A stretch of 64,000 nucleotides of DNA from an uncultured Ignatzschineria sp. (GCA_945639195.1 CALZEE010000007.1:1-64000); one strand, 5' to 3'; counted from the first letter of the stretch, positions 1-9,483 are shown. Notes: generated from the sequence alone by a model not told the origin. A program made the numbers and translations.

Positions 1-1608
1 TAATATTCTACCGCTCGCTTTTTTTATTTTGAACTACAATGTTCAACAGCCCCTAGGGAAGCTGGCCAAGTTACTTTACTGCCGCTTTTACTACTTTAAA
101 CTGAGGCCAACAGCGCGGCATTTCCGCGTAGTTCATCTACCCATTCAGGCTGAAGAGCTCAGCAGAAAGAAAATGGTTTATTATTTTTTCTGTTCAAAAT
201 AAATGGCGAAAGAAATCCTCCTCCTCGCGCTCCGACGGTTAATGTGGAGGTGTTTTTTACAGTTTGGGAAGCTCTCGCTGTTATGTGGCTACCGGGCTTA
301 TCTTCTATTTATACCGTTACAGGTTATTACAGCGTTATACAGTCAGCCAAATGTGGCTCTTATCTGATTATGAGAGATGAATGAAGTAGAGGGAATATAT
401 TCAAATAGTCAATCTAGGAGCGCTATAACCTCAAGGGGAATCTAGGTAGTGGGGGGCTTCGGAAGTGCGTAATATACGTAATATTATTTTTTAATTCTCT
501 ATAAGCTAGATATATCAGTCTATTTCAGAGGTCTATAAATATAATTTTAGTGTAATAAATCATAATAACCTTACGTAATTTTAGATCATATTGAGAGTGA
601 GAAGAACCCGATAAGAATGACCTTTTTGAAAGACGACATTATGTGCATAATGCATTATTACGCTCTAATGTATGGCTGAAAGATACTGAAATAGCAGCCT
701 TTTGAGCATTTCATTACGACATTACGTGCTTGCGATGACCCCTTTGTCTAGATTGGTGTGACATGTGTAAGCAAGTACTTACATAATGGATTTATCGCTC
801 TTGGAAAAGCCTAGAGTATTTTAGATTGCGTCTCTACCTAAAAAATAACAACGTTATTTTAGGGTAGGGACGCAATTCATTATTGCTCCAGACTTCCATT
901 CTTTAGAAGCTCCTGGTAGTATTGATTCAAATGATACAAGTAAAAGCTATCATTTTACGCACTCAAATCTGCACTAGTGCATGCCATCATGGTGACCGAA
1001 GATCAACAAGGTTGTCATATATAATGACTCAGAAATAGCGGCTTAATAAGATTACATATAATCTGTATGACTTAGCGTCTCAGTTAACACCATCCAACAT
1101 TACACATTTTGTAATGTGCATTGCACCTTAAATTCTATAATTGGTGTTTTTCCTTTATCTATTATTAACGCGTTAACAAATGTGGAAATCACTTTGTCAG
1201 CATTTTTCGCGCTATGGGGTAGAAATAATCAATCTACCAATAGCTTTTCAGCATGTATAAATATGCCAATTAAGAGGCTTTCCCGTGTGCTCTTTTTTTA
1301 TTATAAATAACACGAGTAAATGAGAGATCCCTATTCTCTATAAACAGGAGATTAACTGCTTTGCTGATATACCAGCGAGTTTCGCAAGTACTGAAACGAA
1401 TGAAATATGGATTACAGAGCCTTCGGCTGTAGTTTAAAAGAAGTAACAAGAAGGAGAATTAAGATACGCCCTGATTCTTTATGCTCGTTTTTCATAGTCT
1501 TTTGACTAGTACAGTATGATACGCCCTGCTGACTTGAGCCGATAACACTAAACAAAACAACATCAACATTTTTAAATTATTGGTTTTAATATTTATATTT
1601 ACTGTTAT
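1..1608. other. AT-rich non-coding left flank, probably eroded accessory DNA
   Basis: I see no convincing gene in these 1.6 kb. Short frames exist, for example a 64-codon frame at 1116-1310, but they have no clear ribosome-binding site and read as low-complexity peptide. On the minus strand, positions 161 down to 96 can be read as a short C-terminal-looking peptide (ALQPEWVDELRGNAALLASV, then TAA) with an in-frame stop just upstream, so at most a gene remnant. The stretch carries several inverted repeats: CATTATG/CATAATG at 637-652, an imperfect 24-bp arm pair at 825-876, and ACATTACA/TGTAATGT at 1097-1117. It lies just upstream of an integrase pair, so decayed mobile-element DNA is the likeliest reading. 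Confidence 0.5.
825..876. repeat. Long imperfect inverted repeat (hairpin)
   Basis: The left arm starts ATTGCGTCTCTACCTA (825-840) and continues to 849. The right arm (853-876) ends AGGGTAGGGACGCAAT. About 24-25 bases per arm pair with a few mismatches or a two-base bulge, around a three-base loop (AAC, 850-852). No gene abuts it and there is no classical T-run, so a simple terminator is unlikely. It could be a small palindromic or MITE-like remnant, or a strong RNA hairpin. Confidence 0.6.
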
Positions 1609-1632
1609 TTGGCAGTGAGGTGGGAAGATTGT

Positions 1633-2175
1633 ATGAAAAATATAGATAAACAAGTACATGTAGCAGATCAATTAGAGCCGGGAACTGTACTTCTTCCAGA
1701 GGATGTTTCGGATTTTCATTTATTCTATGATTATATTCATAGTATTTCTATACTTGATATGAATATGCGGGTAACCGAGTATAAATTAGAGGATAGTAAA
1801 GATATATATAGATCCCTTTATCTCCCATCGCTTCGAAATCCCGATAATGAGATTTCAGAATTTATTACTAAAATTAATTATTGGTTAGCAAAAGATAACT
1901 CTAAATTACACAATAATTTCCAAAAAATAGCTATTGCTCTTTATGTTCAAGTGCTTGTAGATAAGCAAAAATATTACCCTTTGAAAAGCATTAATAGAAG
2001 ATTACATGGTTACAAGCTCAAAGCATCTCAACAGATTGAATCTCTTAATAGGGTGCTTATAGAAAAAGATCTGAAAATTAAAGAGTTGCTGGAAGAAAGA
2101 GATTTGTTGAAAAATGAAATATTATTGCAATATTTAGAGTTAAAAAAAATACGATTGAAATTGCAGGGGCAGTGA
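1633..2175 (+). CDS. Hypothetical protein with C-terminal coiled coil, paired with an integrase
   Basis: The protein has about 180 residues and I do not recognise the family. The ATG at 1633 is preferred over an upstream TTG at 1609 because GAGG (1617-1620) and GGGAAG (1622-1627) lie just upstream of it. The first 120 residues are mixed helical sequence. The last 50 are a charged Leu/Glu/Lys coiled coil (region IESLNRVLIEKDLKIKELLE onward). It ends 12 bases before the Integrase_1-type recombinase, so the two are almost certainly co-transcribed. A role as an accessory or DNA-binding partner of that recombinase is inference from position only. No signal peptide or membrane segment is visible. 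Confidence 0.6.
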   Translation: MKNIDKQVHVADQLEPGTVLLPEDVSDFHLFYDYIHSISILDMNMRVTEYKLEDSKDIYRSLYLPSLRNPDNEISEFITKINYWLAKDNSKLHNNFQKIAIALYVQVLVDKQKYYPLKSINRRLHGYKLKASQQIESLNRVLIEKDLKIKELLEERDLLKNEILLQYLELKKIRLKLQGQ

Positions 2176-2187
2176 TAGGAGGATGCG

Positions 2188-3096
2188 ATGGTTAAAGTCT
2201 CATTCATAAGAGAGCGAGAAGATGCATTATCCCGTTCTCTTTCAGAATTAATTCAAGGAAATAAAGAGGGGAGCTTTGGAACTCAAGCTGCTAGATCCGC
2301 TATTCTGCACGCCTCAATAAATAAATTGAAAGAGGAAGGCTTCTCTTTGAAAAGTGTGAAAAACTTGAAGCAGAAGCATGTACATGTGCTTTTAAACTCA
2401 TGGAGAGAGCGAGGTTTAGCTACATCAACAATTAAAAATAATATGACGCACTTGCGTTGGCTAGCTCGTAAAATTAATAATCCTCGTATTATCGAACGAA
2501 CTAATAGAGCTTATGAAATCCCCAATAGGAAGTATGTTAATAATGGGGGAGGAAAGGCCAGAAATCTTGATCGTAATAGATTGGATAGAATCACGAATTC
2601 CTACGTAAAAATGTCCTTACGCTTGCAAGAGGCGTTTGGTCTTAGAAGGGAAGAGTGCATCAAAATACAACCTGATATCGCAGATAAGGGCGATCGCCTT
2701 TACCTTAAAGATAGCTGGTGTAAGGGAAAGATTGCTAGAGAAGTGCTTATTCGAAATCCTGAGCAGAGAGTTATATTAGATGAAGTAAAGCTGTTTTGTA
2801 GAAGGGATGGTAGTAAGTCATTAATACCTTTAAACTTACAATACAAGCAGCAATTAAAGGCATATGAATATCAGACAAGCAAGGTAGGGCTATCATCAAT
2901 GCATGGTCTTAGGCATCGTTATGCGCAGACCCTGTATCGTGATTTAACAGGCTGGGAAGCGCCAAATGCAGGAGGGCCAAAGAAGAGTGAATTAACAGTT
3001 GATCAGAGGAAGCTTGATAGGATGGCTCGACTACAAATCAGTCGAGATTTAGGGCATAAACGAGAAGAGATTACAGCGGTTTATTTAGGGAGATAG
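2188..3096 (+). CDS. Tyrosine recombinase, Integrase_1-type
   Basis: A 302-residue site-specific DNA recombinase that would integrate or excise a mobile element. The N-terminal half is a SAM-like core-binding domain with a match in style to the phage-integrase N-terminal family (region KNLKQKHVHVLLNSWRERGL). The C-terminal half holds the catalytic set: Arg in FGLRREE, the HGLRHRYAQ box (H-x-x-R), the second His in LGHKREE and the terminal Tyr in AVYLGR. The start is well supported by GATAGGAGG just upstream. The coiled-coil gene lies 12 bases before it and the methyltransferase operon starts 162 bases after it. It is of a different family from the AP2-type integrase at 14998-16071, so the region probably holds two independent elements. 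Confidence 0.88.
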   Translation: MVKVSFIREREDALSRSLSELIQGNKEGSFGTQAARSAILHASINKLKEEGFSLKSVKNLKQKHVHVLLNSWRERGLATSTIKNNMTHLRWLARKINNPRIIERTNRAYEIPNRKYVNNGGGKARNLDRNRLDRITNSYVKMSLRLQEAFGLRREECIKIQPDIADKGDRLYLKDSWCKGKIAREVLIRNPEQRVILDEVKLFCRRDGSKSLIPLNLQYKQQLKAYEYQTSKVGLSSMHGLRHRYAQTLYRDLTGWEAPNAGGPKKSELTVDQRKLDRMARLQISRDLGHKREEITAVYLGR

Positions 3097-3170
3097 GTTA
3101 ATAACTATCGTTTTCCGAAAGATCATATGAAAATAATTAAGCATAGTAGTGATAATACAAAATTGCTTAT

Positions 3171-3191
3171 ATCCTGTCGATATCGTAGGAT
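3171..3191. promoter_or_regulatory. Imperfect palindrome upstream of the defence operon
   Basis: The segment has ATCCT and AGGAT arms around an inner CGATATCG. It lies 68 bases before the methyltransferase start (3259) in an AT-rich leader, so it could be an operator or part of the promoter. No regulator gene sits next to it. The functional reading is inference. Confidence 0.3.
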
Positions 3192-3258
3192 TTAATAGTT
3201 AAATTAAATCTGTATCAATATATATTAAAACACGATTTTATCGAATTAAGGAGTATAA

Positions 3259-5997
3259 ATGGCCGTTAGCCAAGCAAGTATTATCGAGGCTCTAGAAAGT
3301 ATTGTTTCTAATCTGGATCAGAGCGAGTTCATTTATTCATTTCTTGATGCTTATGGTTTTCCGAAAAGCACTATCACACGATTACGTAAAGAGGGCGATA
3401 GTCGGAATGTGGCAGAAAATGGAGATATAGCTTTACGTAAGCAACTATATTTCCGTGCTGTAGCTCAAGGAACAGATCTCAATCTTGAAATGAAGCATTT
3501 ATGTGAAGGTAGTATAGTTGAGCGAAATGATATTCGATTTGTCATCGTTACAGATTTTAAGAAGCTGGTAGCTACAGATTTAAAGGCTGATGAATATTTA
3601 GAGATAGGATTAGTAGATCTTGATACAAACTACGGTTTTTTCTTGCCTTTGGCAGGATATGAAAAGGCAGTGATGTATTCTGAGCATCCTGCTGATTTGA
3701 AAGCCTCTGAAAAAATGGGGCAGTTATTTGACTTAATTCGTGAGCGTAATGATTTAAATAGCCGTGAAGATATTCATGCTTTGAATGTGTTTTTGACACG
3801 ACTTCTATTTTGTTTCTACGCTGAAGATACCGGGATATTTGATGAAGGGCAATTCCATTATGCACTTCACTCTTATACTAAAGAAGATGGTTCAGATTTA
3901 GATCAATTTTTTTATGATCTATTTACAGTACTGAATTTAGAGGAAAGTTCGGCAGAGCGAAAAAAAATGCCGGCACAATTTCAGTCTTTTAAGTATGTTA
4001 ATGGAGGATTATTCAGCGCTGATGAAGCTATTCCTGATTTTAGTCGAAAAGCTCGTCGTATATTACTTGACTGTGCTCGATTGGATTGGTCAGCTATTAA
4101 CCCTGATATTTTTGGATCTATGTTCCAAGCAGTGATTGACGAAGAACAGCGGGGAAATTTGGGGCAACATTACACATCTGTTTCAAATATCATGAAGGTC
4201 ATTCAACCTCTATTTCTTGATGTTCTGTATGCAGAGTTAGAAAAATCTAAAGGCAACGAGAAAAAACTTAAAGCTTTATTGGTGCGTCTTCAAAATCTAA
4301 GTATCTTTGATCCAGCATGTGGTTCAGGTAACTTTTTGATTATTGCTTATAAAGAACTACGTCGTCTTGAGATGCAGGTAATTGATGCTCTTAATATAGC
4401 TAGTCCACAGTCGGTGATGTATTACACAGGTATTAAGTTAAGCCAGTTTTACGGCATTGAAATCGATGATTTTGCGTGTGAGGTTGCGACATTATCTCTT
4501 TGGTTAGCTGAGCATCAAATGAATACTGAGTTTAAGGCAAAATTTGGTTATGCAGAAGCGGCGTTACCGTTACGTAATGGCGGTAACATATTTTGTGGTA
4601 ATAGTTTGCGTATGAATTGGGAAGAAGTATGTAATCCTATTGATGAGCAAGGTAGTGAACGTGAGATATATATTTGTGGTAACCCCCCATTTTTAGGTAC
4701 TACAGAGCGTAGCTCCGAGCAATCTGCTGATATGAAGTATGTTTTTTCTAGTTTTAAGTCTATCGGATATTTAGATATTGTAGCTGCTTGGTTCTGGAAA
4801 GGTGCTCAATTTATTAAAGGAAAAAAAGCCCAATGTGCTTTTGTATCGACTAGTTCTATTTGTCAGGGTGATCAGGCTTCATTATTATGGCCCCCTATTT
4901 TTGATCTTGGGATCTCAATAGATTTTTGTTACAAATCATTTCCTTGGAGTAATAGTGCTAAGGGAAAAGCAGCTGTACATGTCATTATCGTAGGATTAAA
5001 AAATCAATTAAAGAATTCGGAAAGATCAAAAATTTTTGAGATGTTGGATGATAATGTCCTGTCTTCATCGGTTGAGAATATTAGCCCTTATTTAATTTCT
5101 GGTTCAAGTATTTGTGTAAAACCTAGAACAAAGCCTTTAGCTTTTGTTAGTCCTATGGTTAGGGGGAGTCAGGCAACGGATGGTGGTAATTTATTTTTAA
5201 CGAATGAAGAGCGATTAAATTTTACTCAACAATACCCACAGTATTCTGATTGGATTCGTAATATATTAGGAGCATCAGAGTTTCTTAATGGTAAAGAGAG
5301 ATGGTGCTTTTGGTTAGTTGATATTCCATTAGATGAAGTGATGCTAGTTCCAGAATTAGAAGATAGAATTAATAAAGTAAAAGAGTTAAGACTAAAGGCT
5401 GGACATGCTTCAGCATTGAAGGGAGCTGAACGACCACATACGTTTCTTCAAGTAGCTCAGCCCGAGGAAGGACATTATATTTTAGTTCCAAGAGTATCTT
5501 CAGAGCGTAGATCTTATGTACCTATAGGTTTTTTAAATTCAACAGTCATTTCTAGTGATGCAAATCAAATGATTCCCGACGCGACTCTTTATGAATTTGG
5601 TATCCTCACTTCAGAAATGCATAACGATTGGATGAGGACAGTGGCCGGTCGCCTAAAAAGTGATTATCGTTATTCAGCGACTTTGGTTTATAACACATTT
5701 CCTTGGCCTGAAGTTACAGGGCCTAAGCGTAAGCATATTGAATCTTTAGCGGAAGAAATTCTGCTGATTCGAGAAGACTATCCTGACAAGACATTAGCCG
5801 AGCTATATGACCCCGATAAAATGCCAGAGCCTTTATTGATAGCTCATCGCAATTTAGATTGGGCAGTAGAAGCTTTATATAGAGATCGATCATTCCGTGA
5901 TGCATCGGAGCGCTTGGAATACTTATTTGCTCGTTATGAAAAGCTTATTGAAGCTGAGCAATCCCAAACCCCAATAAAAAAGAAAAAAGGGAGTTAA
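3259..5997 (+). CDS. MmeI/YeeA-like class I SAM-dependent adenine DNA methyltransferase
   Basis: A 912-residue protein of the large methyltransferase family that includes the methylase parts of MmeI and YeeA-type type IIG enzymes. Visible parts in order: a 130-residue N-terminal region; a helical segment containing FLTRLLFCFYAEDTGIF; the GQHYTSVSNIMKVI segment; SAM-binding motif I DPACGSGNF at 351-359; motif YGIEIDDFACEVA; and catalytic motif IV NPPF at 475-478, the gamma-type N6-adenine signature. The C-terminal 400 residues correspond to the target-recognition part. The N-terminus lacks the D...ExK nuclease motif expected of a type IIG restriction enzyme, so this is probably a modification and recognition subunit. 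The start follows AAGGAG. The helicase gene starts 6 bases after its stop, indicating one operon. The hallmark motifs make the methyltransferase call firm; the target sequence cannot be read. Confidence 0.88.
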   Translation: MAVSQASIIEALESIVSNLDQSEFIYSFLDAYGFPKSTITRLRKEGDSRNVAENGDIALRKQLYFRAVAQGTDLNLEMKHLCEGSIVERNDIRFVIVTDFKKLVATDLKADEYLEIGLVDLDTNYGFFLPLAGYEKAVMYSEHPADLKASEKMGQLFDLIRERNDLNSREDIHALNVFLTRLLFCFYAEDTGIFDEGQFHYALHSYTKEDGSDLDQFFYDLFTVLNLEESSAERKKMPAQFQSFKYVNGGLFSADEAIPDFSRKARRILLDCARLDWSAINPDIFGSMFQAVIDEEQRGNLGQHYTSVSNIMKVIQPLFLDVLYAELEKSKGNEKKLKALLVRLQNLSIFDPACGSGNFLIIAYKELRRLEMQVIDALNIASPQSVMYYTGIKLSQFYGIEIDDFACEVATLSLWLAEHQMNTEFKAKFGYAEAALPLRNGGNIFCGNSLRMNWEEVCNPIDEQGSEREIYICGNPPFLGTTERSSEQSADMKYVFSSFKSIGYLDIVAAWFWKGAQFIKGKKAQCAFVSTSSICQGDQASLLWPPIFDLGISIDFCYKSFPWSNSAKGKAAVHVIIVGLKNQLKNSERSKIFEMLDDNVLSSSVENISPYLISGSSICVKPRTKPLAFVSPMVRGSQATDGGNLFLTNEERLNFTQQYPQYSDWIRNILGASEFLNGKERWCFWLVDIPLDEVMLVPELEDRINKVKELRLKAGHASALKGAERPHTFLQVAQPEEGHYILVPRVSSERRSYVPIGFLNSTVISSDANQMIPDATLYEFGILTSEMHNDWMRTVAGRLKSDYRYSATLVYNTFPWPEVTGPKRKHIESLAEEILLIREDYPDKTLAELYDPDKMPEPLLIAHRNLDWAVEALYRDRSFRDASERLEYLFARYEKLIEAEQSQTPIKKKKGS

Positions 5998-6003
5998 GTA
6001 ATA

Positions 6004-8055
6004 ATGGCTAATTTATTGACTGTGAACTACAAGCAAACAGGTAAAAGCTCAAACTTAAATGATATGGGTATGCGCGAAATGCAGGCTCGAGCTTTTGAAT
6101 ATAGAAGTGCACAATATCTTTTACTTAAAGCTCCTCCAGCATCGGGTAAGTCACGAGCATTGATGTTTTTGGGACTGGATAAAATTTATAACCAAGGCAT
6201 AAAAAAAGTGATTGTAGCAGTTCCTGAAATGTCTATTGGCGCTTCATTTAGGAATACAGATTTAACCGAATTTGGTTTTTTTGCTGACTGGAAAGTCGAT
6301 TCTGAATATAACTTATGTTTACCGGGAGCGAATGAAGATGGGAAGGTAAATACGTTTGTTCGTTTTATATCGGAGCCTACAGCACAAATCTTAGTTTGTA
6401 CACATGCTACTTTACGCTTTGCATATCAGAAATTAGCGCCAGCAGATTTTAATAACACTGTTTTAGCTATTGATGAATTTCATCATACATCGGCTGATGG
6501 AGATAATAGGCTTGGGGAATTAATAGATGGTTTAATGACAAACTCTAACGCTCATATTATTGCTATGACAGGATCATATTTTCGCGGAGATGCTGTACCA
6601 ATTCTTTTACCTGAGGATGAAGAAAAGTTCACGCAGGTTACATACTCTTATTATGAGCAGTTAAATGGCTACCAGTATTTGAAATCCTTAGGAATTGGAT
6701 ATCACTTCTATACAGGACGTTATTTAAGTGCGCTACATGAGGTTTTAGATACTACCAAGAAAACCATTATTCATATTCCGAACGTCAATTCGGTTGAGTC
6801 TACTAAAGATAAGTACTCTGAGGTGGATCATATTTTGGATGTGATAGGCGATGTTATTGAAAGGGATGAGGCTACAGGTATTATCACTCTTAGGGATAAG
6901 AGTGGCCGCTTGTTAAAAGTGGCAGATTTGGTAGATGATAATCCGATGCGTGTTGAGATTCAAAATTATTTGCGCAATGTCTCAAAACCAGAAGATATAG
7001 ATATTATTATTGCCTTAGGAATGGCCAAAGAAGGCTTTGATTGGCCTTGGTGTGAACATGTATTGACTGTTGGCTATCGTTCATCATTGACAGAAATTGT
7101 ACAGATTATTGGGCGCGCAACACGAGATAGTGAGGGAAAAACACATGCACAATTTACTAATCTGATTGCTCAGCCAGATGCTAATGATGATGATGTTAAA
7201 GTATCCGTGAATAACATGCTAAAGGCCATCACAGTATCGTTATTGATGGAGCAAGTTCTAGCACCATCTATTAAGTTTAAGCCTCGATCTCGTATGTTAC
7301 CAAATGAAAAAGTAGAGCCCGGTACGGTGGTGATAGACGATATAAGTGCTCCAGTTTCTGAAAAAGTAATTAAAGCACTAGAAAACATGGATAATATTAA
7401 GGCGGCTATTTTGCAAAAACCTGATGTTATAGCACCAGCGGTGATGGGAGAGGCTGATCCGGAGGTATTAGGTGAGGTAGAGATTCCTAAGATTATTGAA
7501 AAATTATACCCAGACATGGATGTTAATGAGGTACAAACGGTTTCTGAAGCTGTGCAGCTTTCGTTGGGAGTTCAATCTACAGGAGGGCTAATTGATGAGT
7601 CTGATTTGCCTGAGGGAGCTGAGATTTTGATTCCTTCTGATGGGGATTCGACTAAGCCATATCAAACAGCTATTGTAGGAGCCGCGGGTTCTAACTCTCC
7701 GGAGTCTAATCGGCAGTTTGTTCTAATTGGTAAAAAATTTATTAATATAGAGCATTTAAATGTTGATTTAATTCGTCAAATAAACCCATTTCAAGGGGCT
7801 TATGAAATACTCTCTAAGGCAGTGACACCCTCTGTCTTAAAAGTGATTCAAGATACAGTAGTTGCAATGCGTTCTACAATGACGGAAGAAGAGGCTGTTA
7901 TTTTATGGCCACGCATTCAGTTATTTAGAAAGGAGAAAGAACGTGAGCCTTCTGTGACTTCAGGTGATGCGTATGAAAAACGATTGGCTGAGGGATTAGC
8001 TTATTTAAAACGTAAAGCTCAAGAGCGCAAAGCAGCTCAAGTCAGTGGGTCATAG
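6004..8055 (+). CDS. DEAD/DEAH-box helicase of the composite restriction-type operon
   Basis: A 683-residue superfamily 2 helicase/ATPase. Walker A is APPASGKS at residues 43-50, motif II is DEFH at 157-160, motif III-like AMTGSY follows, and motif VI is QIIGRATRD at 367-375. The arrangement resembles helicase subunits of type I/III restriction systems and other anti-phage systems. The C-terminal 290 residues beyond the helicase core match nothing I recognise and may bind the methyltransferase or the nuclease. The gene is 6 bases after the methyltransferase and 9 bases before the GIY-YIG nuclease. I infer ATP-driven translocation or remodelling of target DNA. All core motifs appear intact, so this does not look like a relic. 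Confidence 0.88.
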   Translation: MANLLTVNYKQTGKSSNLNDMGMREMQARAFEYRSAQYLLLKAPPASGKSRALMFLGLDKIYNQGIKKVIVAVPEMSIGASFRNTDLTEFGFFADWKVDSEYNLCLPGANEDGKVNTFVRFISEPTAQILVCTHATLRFAYQKLAPADFNNTVLAIDEFHHTSADGDNRLGELIDGLMTNSNAHIIAMTGSYFRGDAVPILLPEDEEKFTQVTYSYYEQLNGYQYLKSLGIGYHFYTGRYLSALHEVLDTTKKTIIHIPNVNSVESTKDKYSEVDHILDVIGDVIERDEATGIITLRDKSGRLLKVADLVDDNPMRVEIQNYLRNVSKPEDIDIIIALGMAKEGFDWPWCEHVLTVGYRSSLTEIVQIIGRATRDSEGKTHAQFTNLIAQPDANDDDVKVSVNNMLKAITVSLLMEQVLAPSIKFKPRSRMLPNEKVEPGTVVIDDISAPVSEKVIKALENMDNIKAAILQKPDVIAPAVMGEADPEVLGEVEIPKIIEKLYPDMDVNEVQTVSEAVQLSLGVQSTGGLIDESDLPEGAEILIPSDGDSTKPYQTAIVGAAGSNSPESNRQFVLIGKKFINIEHLNVDLIRQINPFQGAYEILSKAVTPSVLKVIQDTVVAMRSTMTEEEAVILWPRIQLFRKEKEREPSVTSGDAYEKRLAEGLAYLKRKAQERKAAQVSGS

Positions 8056-8064
8056 GAGAGGCAT

Positions 8065-9351
8065 GTGGCAATCAGACATAGTAAAAATAAAGCCGCAAAT
8101 AGGCTTTCAATAGATGATATTTTTAATGGACCGGATGAGTTTGGTTTGTTGGATGTTGAGTATAAGGCTGTAAATCAAGGCTCTCCTATTGAAGTTACAA
8201 ACTTTGAAGCGATTAATGTTTTTTTTGATCAGCATGGGCGAGTACCTACTCAAGATGGTAATTTATCTGAGAAACTCTTGGCCAGGCGCTTAGCAAGTTA
8301 TCAAAAAAATACCGATTTTCATGCCATATTATCCCCTTATGATCGGTATGGTTTGATCTCACGAGAACAATATGGGTTGATGGAAGAATTTAGTGAGTCA
8401 AAGTCTGTCCCTGATGTTTTGATAAACGAGGAGAGTCTGAAGAGTATAGATCCAGAAGATGTTACTTGTTTAGATGATATCTTTGATAGCATTGAGTTCA
8501 ATGAAATCGACTTGGATGATGAAAGCCTTTTTGATATTAGGAATGTTCCTGTGGTGACAGATAGAGATCAGCCTGATGAAATTGCGCAGCGTAGAGTCTG
8601 TGAGGATTTTTATCAGTTTGAGTCAATCTTTTTAGGGGTTCAGAAAGGATTAAAATCAGGAGATATAAAAACTGCTCGCTTTCAACAGTCTAGAACGGTT
8701 GAAGAAGGTGATATTCTTATCATGGAAGGGGTGTTATGTCTTATTGATAAGATTGGTGAGTACCGTTTAGATAGCACTGGTAGATATGACCCGAGATTGC
8801 GAGTAATTTTTGAAAATGGAACGGAATCAAATCATCTTTTACAGTCCTTGGCTAAACGTTTATTCGCTGATGAAACAGGTCGTCGAGTAATTCGTAGTGC
8901 AGAGTCAGTGGTAGATGCGTTCAATAATATATCACATAAAGACAAACGAGCAGGACAGATCTATTTTGTGACAACACTTAGTGATAATCCTGTTTTAACA
9001 GCCATTCCAAACCTAATTAAAATTGGTTACACCGAGCAAACGGTAGAAGAACGTACAAAAAATTCAGTGAGTGATATAGCTTTTTTAGAAGCACCTATTA
9101 AAATTTTAGCGTCTATTGAATGCTATAACTTGAATCCTAATAAGTTTGAATCATTAATACATGGTTTTTTACATGCCCAACGTTTAAAGATGACACTCGT
9201 TGGAAAAGATGGAAAAACCTATAGTCCAAGAGAATGGTTTTCAGTGTCATTAGATACGGCACGTGAGGTAGTAAAACGTATTATTGATGGGAGTATCGTG
9301 CAGTACCGGATGAATAATACAACTGGTAGATTGGTGAGGAAGAGGGAGTAA
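8065..9351 (+). CDS. GIY-YIG nuclease (T5orf172-like)
   Basis: A 428-residue protein starting with GTG, preceded by AGGAGAG at a good distance. The C-terminal about 130 residues form a GIY-YIG nuclease domain of the T5orf172/MUG113 kind: IYFV at 299-302, KIGYT at 319-323, a following Arg (EERTKN), the Glu in NKFESLIHGF, and the REWF motif. The N-terminal 290 residues are not recognised. They contain a segment like helicase-associated repeats (FDQHGRVPTQDGNLSEKLLA) and an acidic stretch near residues 120-180. It is the last gene of the methyltransferase-helicase operon, and I infer that it supplies the DNA-cleaving activity the methyltransferase lacks. The domain call is good; the role in restriction is inference. 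Confidence 0.82.
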   Translation: MAIRHSKNKAANRLSIDDIFNGPDEFGLLDVEYKAVNQGSPIEVTNFEAINVFFDQHGRVPTQDGNLSEKLLARRLASYQKNTDFHAILSPYDRYGLISREQYGLMEEFSESKSVPDVLINEESLKSIDPEDVTCLDDIFDSIEFNEIDLDDESLFDIRNVPVVTDRDQPDEIAQRRVCEDFYQFESIFLGVQKGLKSGDIKTARFQQSRTVEEGDILIMEGVLCLIDKIGEYRLDSTGRYDPRLRVIFENGTESNHLLQSLAKRLFADETGRRVIRSAESVVDAFNNISHKDKRAGQIYFVTTLSDNPVLTAIPNLIKIGYTEQTVEERTKNSVSDIAFLEAPIKILASIECYNLNPNKFESLIHGFLHAQRLKMTLVGKDGKTYSPREWFSVSLDTAREVVKRIIDGSIVQYRMNNTTGRLVRKRE

Positions 9352-9442
9352 TGGTGGGGGTACTTAGCTCTATTTAGCTACTATTACTGCAATTTTTCAT
9401 TACATTGGTTTATTGAAAAATAGGTAGTTAAATACAAGTTTG

Positions 9443-9477
9443 AAAAGGCCACCTTATTTTGTGTAGGGTGGCCTTGT
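9443..9477. terminator. Hairpin between the defence operon and the convergent repressor gene
   Basis: AAGGCCACC at 9445-9453 pairs with GGTGGCCTT at 9467-9475, a perfect 9-bp stem, with A-residues on the left. It lies between the 3' ends of two convergent genes and could end transcription from either side. T-runs are short, so termination may be weak. Confidence 0.6.
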
Positions 9478-9483
9478 AGCATT

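Noticed and set aside
466..490. Possible dif-like Xer site (GTGCGTAATATACGTAATATTA region)
   Set aside because: Only partial resemblance to the 28-bp dif consensus; the XerD-side arm does not match. Not called.
1116..1310. 64-codon ORF in the left flank
   Set aside because: No ribosome-binding site, no recognisable domain, and it overlaps an inverted repeat.
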